From Streptomyces sp. M92 (GTDB lineage Bacteria; Actinomycetota; Actinomycetes; Streptomycetales; Streptomycetaceae): DNA of 64,000 nt. Location of the stretch: the NCBI RefSeq assembly GCF_028473745.1, contig NZ_CP101137.1, positions 4,774,001 to 4,838,000 on the forward strand, given 5' to 3'. The position numbers and the translations under genes are program-made. How positions within the stretch are numbered: the stretch's first letter is position 1; each line of letters opens with the position of its first letter. The notes under the pieces are model-generated. The model did no database searches and was not told where the DNA came from. It saw only the letters and a list, made by a program, of their open reading frames with translations. This document shows, piece after piece, positions 25,212 through 34,241 of this stretch.

Positions 25212-27431
25212 TCAGGCGAGGGACGCCAGCGCCTCGTTCCAGGTGGCCGACGGGCGCATGACCTCGGCGGCCTTGGCCGGGTCGGGCTGGTAGTAGCCGC
25301 CGATCTCGGCGGGCTTGCCCTGGACGGCGTTCAGCTCGTCGACGATTCGCTGCTCGTCGGCGGTCAGCTTCTCGGCGAGCGGGGCGAAGGCCTTGGCCAG
25401 GTCCGCGTCGTCGGTCTGCCCGGCCAGCTCCTGCGCCCAGTACAGGGACAGGTAGAAGTGGCTGCCGCGGTTGTCGATGCCGCCGACGCGACGGGTCGGG
25501 GACTTGTCCTCGTTGAGGAAGGTCGCCGTGGCGCGGTCGAGGGTGTCGGCGAGGACCTTGGCCTTGGTGTTGCCGGTGGCCGCCGCGTACTGCTCCAGGG
25601 ACGGCACCAGGGCGAAGAACTCGCCGAGGGAGTCCCAGCGCAGGTAGTTCTCCTTGACCAGCTGCTGCACGTGCTTGGGCGCGGAGCCGCCGGCGCCGGT
25701 CTCGAACAGGCCGCCGCCCGCCATCAGCGGGACGACCGACAGCATCTTGGCGCTGGTGCCCAGCTCCAGGATCGGGAAGAGGTCGGTCAGGTAGTCGCGC
25801 AGCACGTTGCCGGTGACGGAGATGGTGTTCTCGCCGCGGCGGATGCGCTCGACCGACAGCTTGGTCGCCTCGACCGGGGACAGGATGCGGATGTCCAGGC
25901 CCTCGGTGTCGTGCTCCGGCAGGTACTGCTCGACCTTGGCGATCAGGTTGGCGTCGTGGGCGCGGCCCTCGTCCAGCCAGAAGACCGCCGGGTCGCCGGT
26001 GGCGCGGGCACGGGTGACGGCCAGCTTGACCCAGTCGCGGATCGGGTCGTCCTTGGTCTGGCAGGCGCGGAAGATGTCACCGGCCGAGACCGTCTGCTCC
26101 AGCACCGCGTTGCCGGCCGCGTCGACCAGGCGGACCGTGCCCGTGACGGGGATCTCGAAGGTCTTGTCGTGGCTGCCGTACTCCTCCGCCTTCTGCGCCA
26201 TGAGGCCGACGTTCGGGACCGAGCCCATCGTGGACGGGTCGTAGGCGCCGTTGGCGCGGCAGTCGTCGATGACGGCCTGGTACACACCGGCGTAGGAGGA
26301 GTCCGGGATGACCGCGAGGGCGTCGTGCTCCTGACCGTCCGGGCCCCACATGTGGCCGGAGGTGCGGATCATGGCCGGCATGGAGGCGTCGATGATGATG
26401 TCCGAGGGCACGTGCAGGTTGCTGATGCCCTTGTCGGAGTCGACCATCGCCAGCTCCGGGCCCTCGGCGAGCTCGGCGTCGAAGGAGGCCTTGATCTCGG
26501 CGCCCTCGGGCAGGGACTCCAGGCCCTTGTAGATGCCGCCCAGACCGTCGTTCGGGGTCAGGCCCGCCGAGGCGAGCGCCTCGCCGTACTTCGCGAAGGT
26601 CTTCGGGAAGAAGGCGCGCACCACGTGGCCGAAGATGATCGGGTCGGAGACCTTCATCATCGTGGCCTTCAGGTGCACCGAGTACAGGATGCCCTCGGAC
26701 TTGGCACGGGCGACCTGCGCGGTCAGGAACTCGCGCAGCGCGGCGACGCGCAGCACGGAGGCGTCGACGACCTCGTCCTTCTTCACGGGGACGGACTCGC
26801 GCAGCACCGTGGTGGTGCCGTCGTCGCCGACCAGCTCGATCCGCAGCGCGCCGTCCTCGGCGATCACCACGGACTTCTCGGTGGAGCGGAAGTCGTTCTC
26901 ACCCATGGTGGCGACGTTGGTCTTGGACTCGGCGGTCCAGGCGCCCATGCGGTGCGGGTGGGACTTGGCGTAGTTCTTCACCGAGGCCGGGGCACGGCGG
27001 TCGGAGTTGCCCTCGCGCAGGACCGGGTTGACGGCGGAGCCCTTGACCTTGTCGTAGCGGGCGCGGATGTCGCGCTCCTCGTCGGTCTTCGGGTCGTCCG
27101 GGTAGTCCGGCAGGGCGTAGCCCTGGGCCTGCAGCTCGGCGACGGCGGCCTTGAGCTGCGGGATGGAGGCCGAGATGTTCGGCAGCTTGATGATGTTGGC
27201 GGCCGGGGTCTTGGCCAGCTCGCCGAGCTCCGCGAGGGCGTCCGGGATGCGCTGGTCCTCGGTCAGGTACTCCGGGAACACGGCGATGATCCGGCCGGCC
27301 AGCGAGATGTCGCGGGTCTCGACGGCGACACCCGCCGGCGAGGCGTACGCCCGGATCACCGGCAGGAACGAATACGTCGCCAGGGCCGGGGCCTCGTCAG
27401 TGTGTGTATAGATGATGGTCGAGTCAGTCAC
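25212..27431 (-). CDS. icd: NADP-dependent isocitrate dehydrogenase, monomeric type
   Basis: A 739-residue enzyme, the full length of the monomeric (type II) isocitrate dehydrogenases of actinobacteria, Azotobacter and Corynebacterium. It converts isocitrate to 2-oxoglutarate and CO2 with NADP in the TCA cycle. Diagnostic stretches are IIYTHTDEAPALATYSFLP at the N-terminus, VSDPIIFGHVVRAFFPKTF in the middle and GGIDNRGSHFYLSLYWAQEL near the end. The start is GTG 27431 with GGAG 6 nt upstream. Immediately upstream are repeats that could regulate it. It is transcribed alone. Confidence 0.96.
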   Translation of the reverse strand: MTDSTIIYTHTDEAPALATYSFLPVIRAYASPAGVAVETRDISLAGRIIAVFPEYLTEDQRIPDALAELGELAKTPAANIIKLPNISASIPQLKAAVAELQAQGYALPDYPDDPKTDEERDIRARYDKVKGSAVNPVLREGNSDRRAPASVKNYAKSHPHRMGAWTAESKTNVATMGENDFRSTEKSVVIAEDGALRIELVGDDGTTTVLRESVPVKKDEVVDASVLRVAALREFLTAQVARAKSEGILYSVHLKATMMKVSDPIIFGHVVRAFFPKTFAKYGEALASAGLTPNDGLGGIYKGLESLPEGAEIKASFDAELAEGPELAMVDSDKGISNLHVPSDIIIDASMPAMIRTSGHMWGPDGQEHDALAVIPDSSYAGVYQAVIDDCRANGAYDPSTMGSVPNVGLMAQKAEEYGSHDKTFEIPVTGTVRLVDAAGNAVLEQTVSAGDIFRACQTKDDPIRDWVKLAVTRARATGDPAVFWLDEGRAHDANLIAKVEQYLPEHDTEGLDIRILSPVEATKLSVERIRRGENTISVTGNVLRDYLTDLFPILELGTSAKMLSVVPLMAGGGLFETGAGGSAPKHVQQLVKENYLRWDSLGEFFALVPSLEQYAAATGNTKAKVLADTLDRATATFLNEDKSPTRRVGGIDNRGSHFYLSLYWAQELAGQTDDADLAKAFAPLAEKLTADEQRIVDELNAVQGKPAEIGGYYQPDPAKAAEVMRPSATWNEALASLA

Positions 27432-27567
27432 CGGGTGCTCCGCTCCACGTCTGCAACATTGCTCGACATCAAGATATCTCCTGATCGACCCGGGCTCGAC
27501 AGGGGCCGCACGGAGATTCCGGACAACCGGCCGGGCGACCCCGTCGCATACGTGGACGATTACGCTG

Positions 27568-27609
27568 TGCGATCAAAGGTGTGCGTTCGCACGCGTGCGA
27601 TCACAGGTG
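27568..27609. promoter_or_regulatory. Paired direct repeat with internal palindrome between mscS and icd
   Basis: TGCGATCA(A/C)AGGTG occurs at 27568-27581 and 27596-27609, one mismatch apart and with a 28-bp period. Between them is the 12-bp perfect palindrome CGCACGCGTGCG (27588-27599). The second copy overlaps the stop codon of the mscS gene. The array lies 137 nt upstream of the isocitrate dehydrogenase start. It may bind a regulator of that gene. Confidence 0.4.
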
Positions 27610-28680
27610 CGCGGGAGCGTCCGCACCCGTGCGCTGCTGCGGGAACGCGGCGCCGCCCTGCTGGAGCGCAACCGTACGGGTGGGCGCCGGGATGCGGATG
27701 CCCTCCGCGCGGTACCGCTTGTGCAGGCGCTTGATGAACTCGTGCTTGATCCGGTACTGGTCGCTGAACTCGCCGACGCCCAGGATGACCGTGAAGCCGA
27801 TCCGGGAGTCGCCGAAGGTGTGGAAGCGGACGGCGGGCTCGTGGTCCGGGACGGCCCCGGCGATCTCCGTCATCACCTCCGCGACCACCTCCGTCGTGAC
27901 CCGCTCCACATGGTCGAGGTCGCTGTCGTAGGCGACGCCGGCCTGCACCAGGATGGTGAGCTTCTGCTCGGGCCGCATGAAGTTGGTCATGTTCGACTTC
28001 GCGAGCTGGCTGTTCGGGATCACGACCAGGTTGTTGGACAGCTCACGGACGGTGGTCTGCCGCCAGTTGATGTCCTCGACGTAGCCGTCCTCGCCGCTGT
28101 CGAGCTGGATGTAGTCGCCCGGCTGCACGGTCTTCGAGGCCAGGATGTGGATGCCCGCGAAGAGGTTGGCCAGCGTGTCCTGGAGGGCCAGCGCGACCGC
28201 CAGACCACCCACGCCGAGTGCGGTGAGCAGCGGGGCTATGGAGACGCCCAGCGTCTGGAGCATCACCAGGAAGCCGATGGCCAGCACCAGGATGCGGGTG
28301 ATGTTGACGAAGATCGTGGCCGACCCGGCGACCCCGGAGCGGGACGTGGTCAGCGTCCGCACCAGACCGGCGATCACCCGGGCCGCCGAGACGGTGGTCA
28401 CGAAGATCAGCAGGACCGTCAGCACCTGGTTGACGTTGTGCTGCACGGTCCGCGTCAGCGGCAGCGCCGCCGCCGCCCCCGCCACGCCGCCCGCGACCGC
28501 GGCCCAGGGCGCCACCGTGCGCAGCGCGGCCACGATCACGTCGTCGCCGCTCCAGCGGGTGCGCCCGGCGTGCCCCGCCAGCCAGCGCAGCAGCAAGCGC
28601 AGCAGGAACGCCGCCACCAGGCCGGCCGCCAGCCAGATGCCGGCGGGCACCAGGTGGTCCATGGTCAGGTCTTCGGTCAC
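27601..28680 (-). CDS. MscS-family mechanosensitive channel
   Basis: A 359-residue membrane protein. Hydrophobic segments near residues 10-32, 55-75, 85-105 and 120-150 precede the pore helix TALGVGGLAVALALQDTLAN, the defining MscS feature. The beta domain follows with VQPGDYIQLDSGEDGYVEDI and NNLVVIPNSQLAKS. It opens under membrane tension to release solutes on osmotic downshock. GTG 28680 has AGGTGA upstream. The C-terminal tail is Ala/Gln-rich and short. Confidence 0.93.
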   Translation of the reverse strand: MTEDLTMDHLVPAGIWLAAGLVAAFLLRLLLRWLAGHAGRTRWSGDDVIVAALRTVAPWAAVAGGVAGAAAALPLTRTVQHNVNQVLTVLLIFVTTVSAARVIAGLVRTLTTSRSGVAGSATIFVNITRILVLAIGFLVMLQTLGVSIAPLLTALGVGGLAVALALQDTLANLFAGIHILASKTVQPGDYIQLDSGEDGYVEDINWRQTTVRELSNNLVVIPNSQLAKSNMTNFMRPEQKLTILVQAGVAYDSDLDHVERVTTEVVAEVMTEIAGAVPDHEPAVRFHTFGDSRIGFTVILGVGEFSDQYRIKHEFIKRLHKRYRAEGIRIPAPTRTVALQQGGAAFPQQRTGADAPAHL

Positions 28681-28793
28681 CGGTCACCTCGGGAAGTCGG
28701 TCTGCATGACTGCCCCGGTCCGCAAGGCAGTTCGACCGGGGCGAGCGTTCATCCTGCCGCATTCCGGGCGGTGCTCCGTACCGCGCCGAGGGG

Positions 28794-29264
28794 TCAGGCC
28801 GCCCGGCGCTCGATGGCGAGCGCCAGTCGCGGCAGCACCCGGCCGGCGATGGAACCCGAGGGGACCTGCCCCACGCGCACCGCGCCCATCGCACGGTAGA
28901 AGGGCTCGGCGTTCGGGTCCGCGTCGATGGTGAGCCGGGCGAAGCCCAGGTCCCGTCCGGCGGCGACGGTGTGCGCGAACAGTCGGCGGCCGACTCCCCG
29001 GCCAATCACCCGCGGCTCGACGAACATCATGCCGAGCACCCCCACGGGCGGCTCTCCCTCGAGCGTCGTGAAACCCAGGACCCGGCCGCCCGCGTCGGCC
29101 ACCAGGGCCCGTCGGCGTGCGACCTCGTCCGCACGCACGGTCAGCTCCTGGCGGCACGCTTCCAGGAACCCGGCGTCGTAACCCCAGTGCGCCTTGGACC
29201 GCAGTGCCAGCTCGCTGAGCGGCTCCGCCTCCGAGGCCCTCGCGGGCCTGAACAGCACGTCCAT
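28794..29264 (-). CDS. GNAT-family N-acetyltransferase
   Basis: A 156-residue acetyltransferase. Motif A, the acetyl-CoA pyrophosphate loop, reads VEPRVIGRGVGRRLFAHTV near residues 92-110, and motif B follows as DPNAEPFYRAMGAVRVG. The substrate is not identifiable. ATG 29264 has GGAGG 6 nt upstream, while longer open frames in the same phase lack such a site. It is transcribed away from the membrane-protein gene upstream, with which it may be cotranscribed (47-nt gap). Confidence 0.88.
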   Translation of the reverse strand: MDVLFRPARASEAEPLSELALRSKAHWGYDAGFLEACRQELTVRADEVARRRALVADAGGRVLGFTTLEGEPPVGVLGMMFVEPRVIGRGVGRRLFAHTVAAGRDLGFARLTIDADPNAEPFYRAMGAVRVGQVPSGSIAGRVLPRLALAIERRAA

Positions 29265-29311
29265 CTGCCCCTCCCCAGTCAGGTCCGGTTCCCGCGATCC
29301 TCGCACCCGCC

Positions 29312-30304
29312 TCAGATCACCCGCATCCGAACCAGCGCCGCCAGCGTCAGGGCCCCCGGCAGCAACGGCAGCCAGACGGTCAGCAGCCGGAAGGCCAGCA
29401 CCACCGCCGTGGCCACGGCCGCCGGGCCGCCCGCCGCCACCAGCGCCACGACCAGCGCTGCCTCGACCGAACCGATGCCGCCCGGCGTCGGCACCAGCGC
29501 GACCGCGACCGTCGCCGCCAGGTACGCCACCGCCATGTGCCCGACCGGCACGTCGAGCGCCAGCGACTTGCCCACCATGACCAGCGCCGCCGTCTGGAGC
29601 GCCGGGAAGGCGAGCGCCCCGCCCCACAGCGCCAGCGCCCGCGCCGGGCGGGCGTGCACCGAGCGGGCCTCGCCGAGCGCCGTACGCAGGAAGGACTCCA
29701 CCGCGCCGCGCAGCCGCGGCACCAGCGCCAGTACACCCGCCGCGACGACCGGCACCACCCCCGCCGCGACCAGCAGCGGCCCCACGGCGCCGTCGGGCAG
29801 CAGGGTGCCGGGCCGCAGCGCGCCGGGGAACGCGAGCAGCAGGGCGCCCAGCAGCGCGACGCGGCCGACGCTCTCCGCCAGCAGGTAAAGCGCGAGGGCG
29901 GCCGAGGAACGGGCGAGCGGCAGCCCGCACACCGCCATGAACCGCAGGTTGACCGCGCTCGCCCCCAGCCCCGTCGGCAGCAGGTGGTTGGCCGCGCCCG
30001 CCGCGAACTGCGTGGCCAGCAGCCGCCGCCGGGGCAGCCGCCGGACCACGGCGCCCTGCCGGGTGCAGGCCGCCGCGACCCAGGTCAGACAGGTGGCGCA
30101 GGCCGCCGCCAGCAGCCAGGGCCAGCGGGCCGTCGCCAGATGACCGAAACCCTCGGCCAGCACCGACCGGTGCCGCACCGCGACCACGCCGACCAGCAGC
30201 AGCGGGAGCACGCAGCACACCCGCCGGACCAGCCGGGCACGGCCCTGGGGCCGGACGGGGGCGGGCACGGGCACGGACTCCTGGGGAATCTCCACCGCTG
30301 TCAC
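29312..30304 (-). CDS. Lysylphosphatidylglycerol synthase-like (YbhN/UPF0104) membrane protein
   Basis: About 330 residues with eight hydrophobic helices. The conserved segments AANHLLPTGLGASAVNLRFM (a PxGxG-like loop) and LVPTPGGIGSVEAALVVALV near the end are the family signature of the flippase domain of MprF and of YbhN-like proteins. Only the membrane domain is present, with no synthase domain, so the job is likely lipid or glycan-lipid translocation. The GTG 30304 start is preceded by GGGGAG at 11 nt. It is divergent from the SoxR-box ABC gene. Confidence 0.82.
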   Translation of the reverse strand: MTAVEIPQESVPVPAPVRPQGRARLVRRVCCVLPLLLVGVVAVRHRSVLAEGFGHLATARWPWLLAAACATCLTWVAAACTRQGAVVRRLPRRRLLATQFAAGAANHLLPTGLGASAVNLRFMAVCGLPLARSSAALALYLLAESVGRVALLGALLLAFPGALRPGTLLPDGAVGPLLVAAGVVPVVAAGVLALVPRLRGAVESFLRTALGEARSVHARPARALALWGGALAFPALQTAALVMVGKSLALDVPVGHMAVAYLAATVAVALVPTPGGIGSVEAALVVALVAAGGPAAVATAVVLAFRLLTVWLPLLPGALTLAALVRMRVI

Positions 30305-30398
30305 ACCACCACAGACTCCCCGAGCCGCGCCAACTACGGATGACCGACGCGCGGACGACGGTTTACGGACCGCGGGCGGCCGGTCCGCTCCTCGACGC

Positions 30399-30429
30399 TT
30401 GACCTCAAGGAAACTCGAGGTTCTACCGT
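30399..30429 (+). promoter_or_regulatory. SoxR-type promoter and operator
   Basis: TTGACC (-35, 30399-30404) and TACCGT (-10, 30424-30429) are 19 bp apart, the stretched spacing used by MerR-family activators. Between them lies CCTCAAG (30403-30409), GAAA, then CTCGAGG (30414-30420), palindromic except for one base. It matches the SoxR box known from Streptomyces. Transcription should begin at or next to ATG 30437, giving a leaderless message. Confidence 0.85.
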
Positions 30430-30436
30430 CACTCGC

Positions 30437-32317
30437 ATGAGCATGGAGACCACAGCCTGGACCCAGCTGCACAGCGTCATGAACGCCGAGCAGGACCGCC
30501 GCCCCCTCGCCCGCGCGACGCTGCGCCGCATCGGCGCCTTCGCCCGTCCCCACCGCCGGCGCATCGCCCGGTTCGTCCTGCTCGGGGTGGCGACCGCGCT
30601 CCTCGCCGTCGCCACCCCCGTACTCGCCGGACGCGTCGTGGACACGATCGTGTCGGACGGCGACGAGGGCACGGTCGTCCGCCTCGCCCTGCTGATCGCG
30701 CTGATCGCGGTCGCCGAGGCGGGCCTCGGCATCCTCTCCCGGAGGCTGTCGGCGATGCTCGGGGAGGGCCTGATCCTCGATCTGCGCACGGCTGTGTTCG
30801 ATCATGTGCAGCGCATGCCGGTCGCGTTCTTCACACGCACTCGTACGGGCGCCCTGGTCTCCCGTCTCAACAACGACGTCATCGGCGCCCAGCGCGCCTT
30901 CAGCAACACCCTCTCCGGCGTGGTGACCAACCTGGTCACACTGCTCCTCACCCTCGCCGTGATGCTCACCCTGTCCTGGCAGATCACCCTGCTCGCCCTG
31001 GTCCTGCTCCCCGTCTTCGTGCTCCCGGCCCGCCGCATGGGCCGCCGCATGGCCCGCATGCAGCGCGAGGCCGCCACCCTGAACGCCGCCATGGGCACCC
31101 GCATGACCGAGCGCTTCTCCGCACCCGGCGCCACGCTGATCAAGCTGTTCGGCCGCCCCGAGGAGGAGTCGGCCGAGTTCGCCGACCGCGCCCGCCGCGT
31201 CGCCGACATCGGCGTGCGCACCGCCACCGCCCAGGCGGCCTTCATTACCGCCCTCACCCTGGTCTCCGCCCTCGCCCTGGCCCTCGTCTACGGCCTCGGC
31301 GGCTTCTTCGCCCTGCGCGGCACCCTGGACGCGGGCGCCGTCGTCGCGCTGGCGCTGCTGCTGACCCGCCTGTACGCGCCGCTCACCGCCCTCGCCGGGG
31401 CCCGCGTCGAGGTCATGAGCGCCCTCGTCAGCTTCGAGCGGGTCTTCGAGGTGCTCGACCTGACGCCGCTCATCGACGAGAAGCCCGATGCCGGGCCGGT
31501 CCCCGACGGCCCCGTCGCCGTCGAGTTCGACGACGTCCGCTTCGGCTACCCGTCCGCCGACAAGGTCTCCCTGGCCTCCCTCGAAGAGGTCGCCGCACTG
31601 GACACCCGGGGCGGCGAGGAGGTCCTGCACGGACTCTCCTTCCGCGCCGAACCCGGCCAGACCATCGCCCTCGTCGGCTCCTCCGGCGCCGGCAAGTCCA
31701 CCATCGCCCAGCTCCTGCCGCGCCTGTACGACACCGACGGCGGCACCGTGCGCATCGGCGGCGTCGACGTCCGCGACCTCAGCGCCCGCGCCCTGCGCGA
31801 CACCGTCGGCATGGTCACCCAGGACGGCCACCTCTTCCACGACACCGTCCGCGCCAACCTGCTCCTGGCCCGGCCGGAGGCCTCGGAGACCGAACTGTGG
31901 GAAGCGCTGCGCCGCGCCCGCCTGACCGACCTCGTACGGTCCCTGCCCGACGGCCTCGACACCGTGGTCGGCGAGCGCGGCTACCGGCTCTCCGGCGGGG
32001 AGCGCCAGCGCATGACCATCGCCCGGCTGCTGCTCGCCCGCCAGCGCGTCGTCATCCTCGACGAGGCCACCGCCCACCTCGACAACACCTCCGAGGCCGC
32101 CGTCCAGGAGGCCCTGACCGAGGCCCTGGAAGGCAGGACCGCCGTGGTCATCGCCCACCGGCTGTCCACCGTCCGGGCGGCCGACCAGATCCTGGTGGTC
32201 GAGGCCGGCCGCATCGTGGAGCGCGGCACGCACGACGAACTCCTCACGGCCGGCGGCCGCTACGCCCAGCTCCACCGCACCCAGTTCGGGCGGCGGACGA
32301 TGGAGAAGGCGGCGTAG
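30437..32317 (+). CDS. ABC exporter, fused membrane and ATPase domains, SoxR target
   Basis: A 626-residue half-transporter. Six membrane helices span about residues 35-320, followed by a nucleotide-binding domain with Walker A GSSGAGKST near 417, signature LSGGERQRM and Walker B VVILDEATAHLD. A loop of about 18 residues (SLASLEEVAALDTRGGEE) interrupts the start of the ATPase domain. It probably exports small redox-active or toxic molecules. The SoxR-type promoter immediately upstream implies induction by redox-active compounds. In S. coelicolor an ABC transporter is a known SoxR target, and this gene may be its counterpart. Confidence 0.92.
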   Translation: MSMETTAWTQLHSVMNAEQDRRPLARATLRRIGAFARPHRRRIARFVLLGVATALLAVATPVLAGRVVDTIVSDGDEGTVVRLALLIALIAVAEAGLGILSRRLSAMLGEGLILDLRTAVFDHVQRMPVAFFTRTRTGALVSRLNNDVIGAQRAFSNTLSGVVTNLVTLLLTLAVMLTLSWQITLLALVLLPVFVLPARRMGRRMARMQREAATLNAAMGTRMTERFSAPGATLIKLFGRPEEESAEFADRARRVADIGVRTATAQAAFITALTLVSALALALVYGLGGFFALRGTLDAGAVVALALLLTRLYAPLTALAGARVEVMSALVSFERVFEVLDLTPLIDEKPDAGPVPDGPVAVEFDDVRFGYPSADKVSLASLEEVAALDTRGGEEVLHGLSFRAEPGQTIALVGSSGAGKSTIAQLLPRLYDTDGGTVRIGGVDVRDLSARALRDTVGMVTQDGHLFHDTVRANLLLARPEASETELWEALRRARLTDLVRSLPDGLDTVVGERGYRLSGGERQRMTIARLLLARQRVVILDEATAHLDNTSEAAVQEALTEALEGRTAVVIAHRLSTVRAADQILVVEAGRIVERGTHDELLTAGGRYAQLHRTQFGRRTMEKAA

Positions 32318-32340
32318 CGGACGGAGCGGGGTCCAGGGCG

Positions 32341-34128
32341 CTACCGCCCGTGCGGCCGGGGAGCACCCGGCCGCACGGGCAGGTCCTGCTCGGCCCAGAC
32401 CACCTTCCCCGACGGCGTACGGCACGAACCCCAGCGCCGGCACAGCATGTTGATCAGCTGGAGCCCGCGCCCGCTCTCGTCGCTCACGTCCGCGTGCTGG
32501 ATCTGCGGCAGGTCGGGCCCGGAGTCGGAGACCTCCACCGACAGCCGCTCGTCCCGCAGCAGCCGCAGCTCGCCCGGGGCGTTCCCGTACCGCAGGGCGT
32601 TGCCCACCAGCTCGCTGACGACCAGCTCGGTGGTGTCGACCAGCTCCTCCAGTCCCCACTTCACCAACTGCTCGCGCACCGTCGTCCGCGCCTGCCCGGC
32701 GGCCTTGCCGTCCGGCGGCAGCGTCCGGACGAACACGTCACCGTCCGGACCCAGCGGACGGGCCCCCGCGACCAGGACGATCGCGTCGTCGGACCGGTCG
32801 CTCCCCACCCGCTCGGTGACCGCCCGGCACACCGCGCCGTCCTCGGGCACGGTGCCGGCGGCCGCCTCGCGCAGCCGCTCCATCCGGTCGGCGAGCCCGG
32901 CGGTGCGCGACCTGATCAGGCCGTCCGTGTACAGCGTCAGGCGGCTTCCCCCGGGCGCGGGAACGTCCACCGGGTCGTACGGGATCACCCCGGCGCCCAG
33001 CGGCGCCCCGGCGGGCACGTCCAAATACGCGGCGGTTCCGTCGGCGCCGGTGAGCAGCGGCGGCGGATGACCGGCGCTGGCGATGCGGAAGGCGGAGCCG
33101 TACGGGTCGTAGACCGCGCACAGGCAGGTGGCGTACTGGTCCTCCTCCAGGTCACGGGCGGCCAGGTCCAGCCGGGCCAGCAGCCGCTCGGGCGCGATGT
33201 CCAGCGCCATCAGCGTGCGGGCCACCGTGCGCAGCCGTCCCATGGTCGCGGCGGCGGCCAGCCCGCGTCCCATCACGTCGCCCACCATCAGCGCGGTGCG
33301 CCCGCTGGGCAGCGCCACGACGTCGAACCAGTCGCCGCCCACGGCGGCCGGGTCGGCGGCCGGGTCGTAGCACGAGGAGACCGCGAGCCCCGGAGTGCTG
33401 GGGCTGGACCGGGGGAGCAGCGCGCGCTGCAGCGTGACCACGTGCTCGCGCTCCCTCCCGTAGAGCCGGGCGTTGTCGATGGACACGGCCGCCTTGGACG
33501 CCAGCTCCATGGCCAGCGCCACGTCGCCCTCGGTGAACGGTGCCCGGCTGCCGGCCCGGACGAAGTCCGCCAGCCCCAGCAGCACACCGCGGGCGACCAG
33601 CGGGACCACCAGGTAGGAGTGGACCCCCGCCCGCCGCATGACGTCGGCGGACTCGGCGGTCGGGGCGACGACGCCGTAGTCCGCCCGCGTCATCCGGGCG
33701 ATCAGCACCGGTTCGCGCGTGGTCAGGCACCTGAGACCCAGCCGGTCGGCGCTGTGCACGGACAGCTCGCCGACCGGGTCCGGTGCGAGGTCCAAGCCGT
33801 CGATCTCCGCCACCGCCATGGCCCTCAGCCGCGGGGGTTCGCTGCCCCGGACGCGGTCCCCCTCCTGGAACCGCAGCACGGTGTCCAGCAGGTCCACCGC
33901 GGAGCCGTCGGCCAGCTCCGGGACGGTGAACGCGGCCAGCTCCTCGGCCGTGCGCCGCAGGTCCAGCGTGGTGCCGATCCACGTACCGGCCTCGTTCAGC
34001 CAGGCCAGCCGGCGTCGCGCGCCCAGTGCCTCCGTCATCGGCCGCAGCGCTCCCCGCAGCGCCCGGCGCCCGCCGACGAGCGCTTTCGCAGGACGGTGCA
34101 CCTCACGCCGCCACGGTCGCTCCCGCAC
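32341..34128 (-). CDS. GAF-SpoIIE phosphatase-HATPase regulatory protein
   Basis: A 595-residue cytoplasmic regulator with three domains. A GAF sensor (about 45-190) includes SYLVVPLVARGVLLGLADFV. The PP2C/SpoIIE phosphatase (about 205-420) has metal-binding aspartates in GGDWFDVV, VGDVMGRG and SDDAIVLV. An RsbW-like HATPase (about 455-590) shows LVVSELVGNALRYG and SGRGLQLINML. Such proteins switch anti-sigma antagonists on and off in stress and development signalling. GTG 34128 has AGGAGG 6 nt upstream. The last codons form half of a perfect terminator hairpin. Its target is not in the immediate neighbourhood. Confidence 0.9.
   Translation of the reverse strand: MRERPWRREVHRPAKALVGGRRALRGALRPMTEALGARRRLAWLNEAGTWIGTTLDLRRTAEELAAFTVPELADGSAVDLLDTVLRFQEGDRVRGSEPPRLRAMAVAEIDGLDLAPDPVGELSVHSADRLGLRCLTTREPVLIARMTRADYGVVAPTAESADVMRRAGVHSYLVVPLVARGVLLGLADFVRAGSRAPFTEGDVALAMELASKAAVSIDNARLYGREREHVVTLQRALLPRSSPSTPGLAVSSCYDPAADPAAVGGDWFDVVALPSGRTALMVGDVMGRGLAAAATMGRLRTVARTLMALDIAPERLLARLDLAARDLEEDQYATCLCAVYDPYGSAFRIASAGHPPPLLTGADGTAAYLDVPAGAPLGAGVIPYDPVDVPAPGGSRLTLYTDGLIRSRTAGLADRMERLREAAAGTVPEDGAVCRAVTERVGSDRSDDAIVLVAGARPLGPDGDVFVRTLPPDGKAAGQARTTVREQLVKWGLEELVDTTELVVSELVGNALRYGNAPGELRLLRDERLSVEVSDSGPDLPQIQHADVSDESGRGLQLINMLCRRWGSCRTPSGKVVWAEQDLPVRPGAPRPHGR
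32346..32380. terminator. Bidirectional terminator overlapping a stop region
   Basis: A perfect 15-bp stem, GCCCGTGCGGCCGGG at 32346-32360 and its complement at 32366-32380, with loop GAGCA. It lies inside the last codons of the phosphatase gene and 28 nt past the stop of the convergent ABC exporter. Confidence 0.75.
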
Positions 34129-34241
34129 GCGTCGCCTCCTCCCACGCCTCCTGCCCCGATTCTGCCTCGCCTCGGGACGGGCGGCGACGGCGGCGCCGTG
34201 ACGGATGGGCCGGGAGCCCACGGCGCCGCCGGGGTCCTGCC

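Noticed and set aside
29312..32659. A 1115-codon minus-strand frame
   Set aside because: Beyond 30304 it is antisense to the SoxR-controlled ABC exporter. Only the LPG-synthase-like membrane protein at its end is credible.
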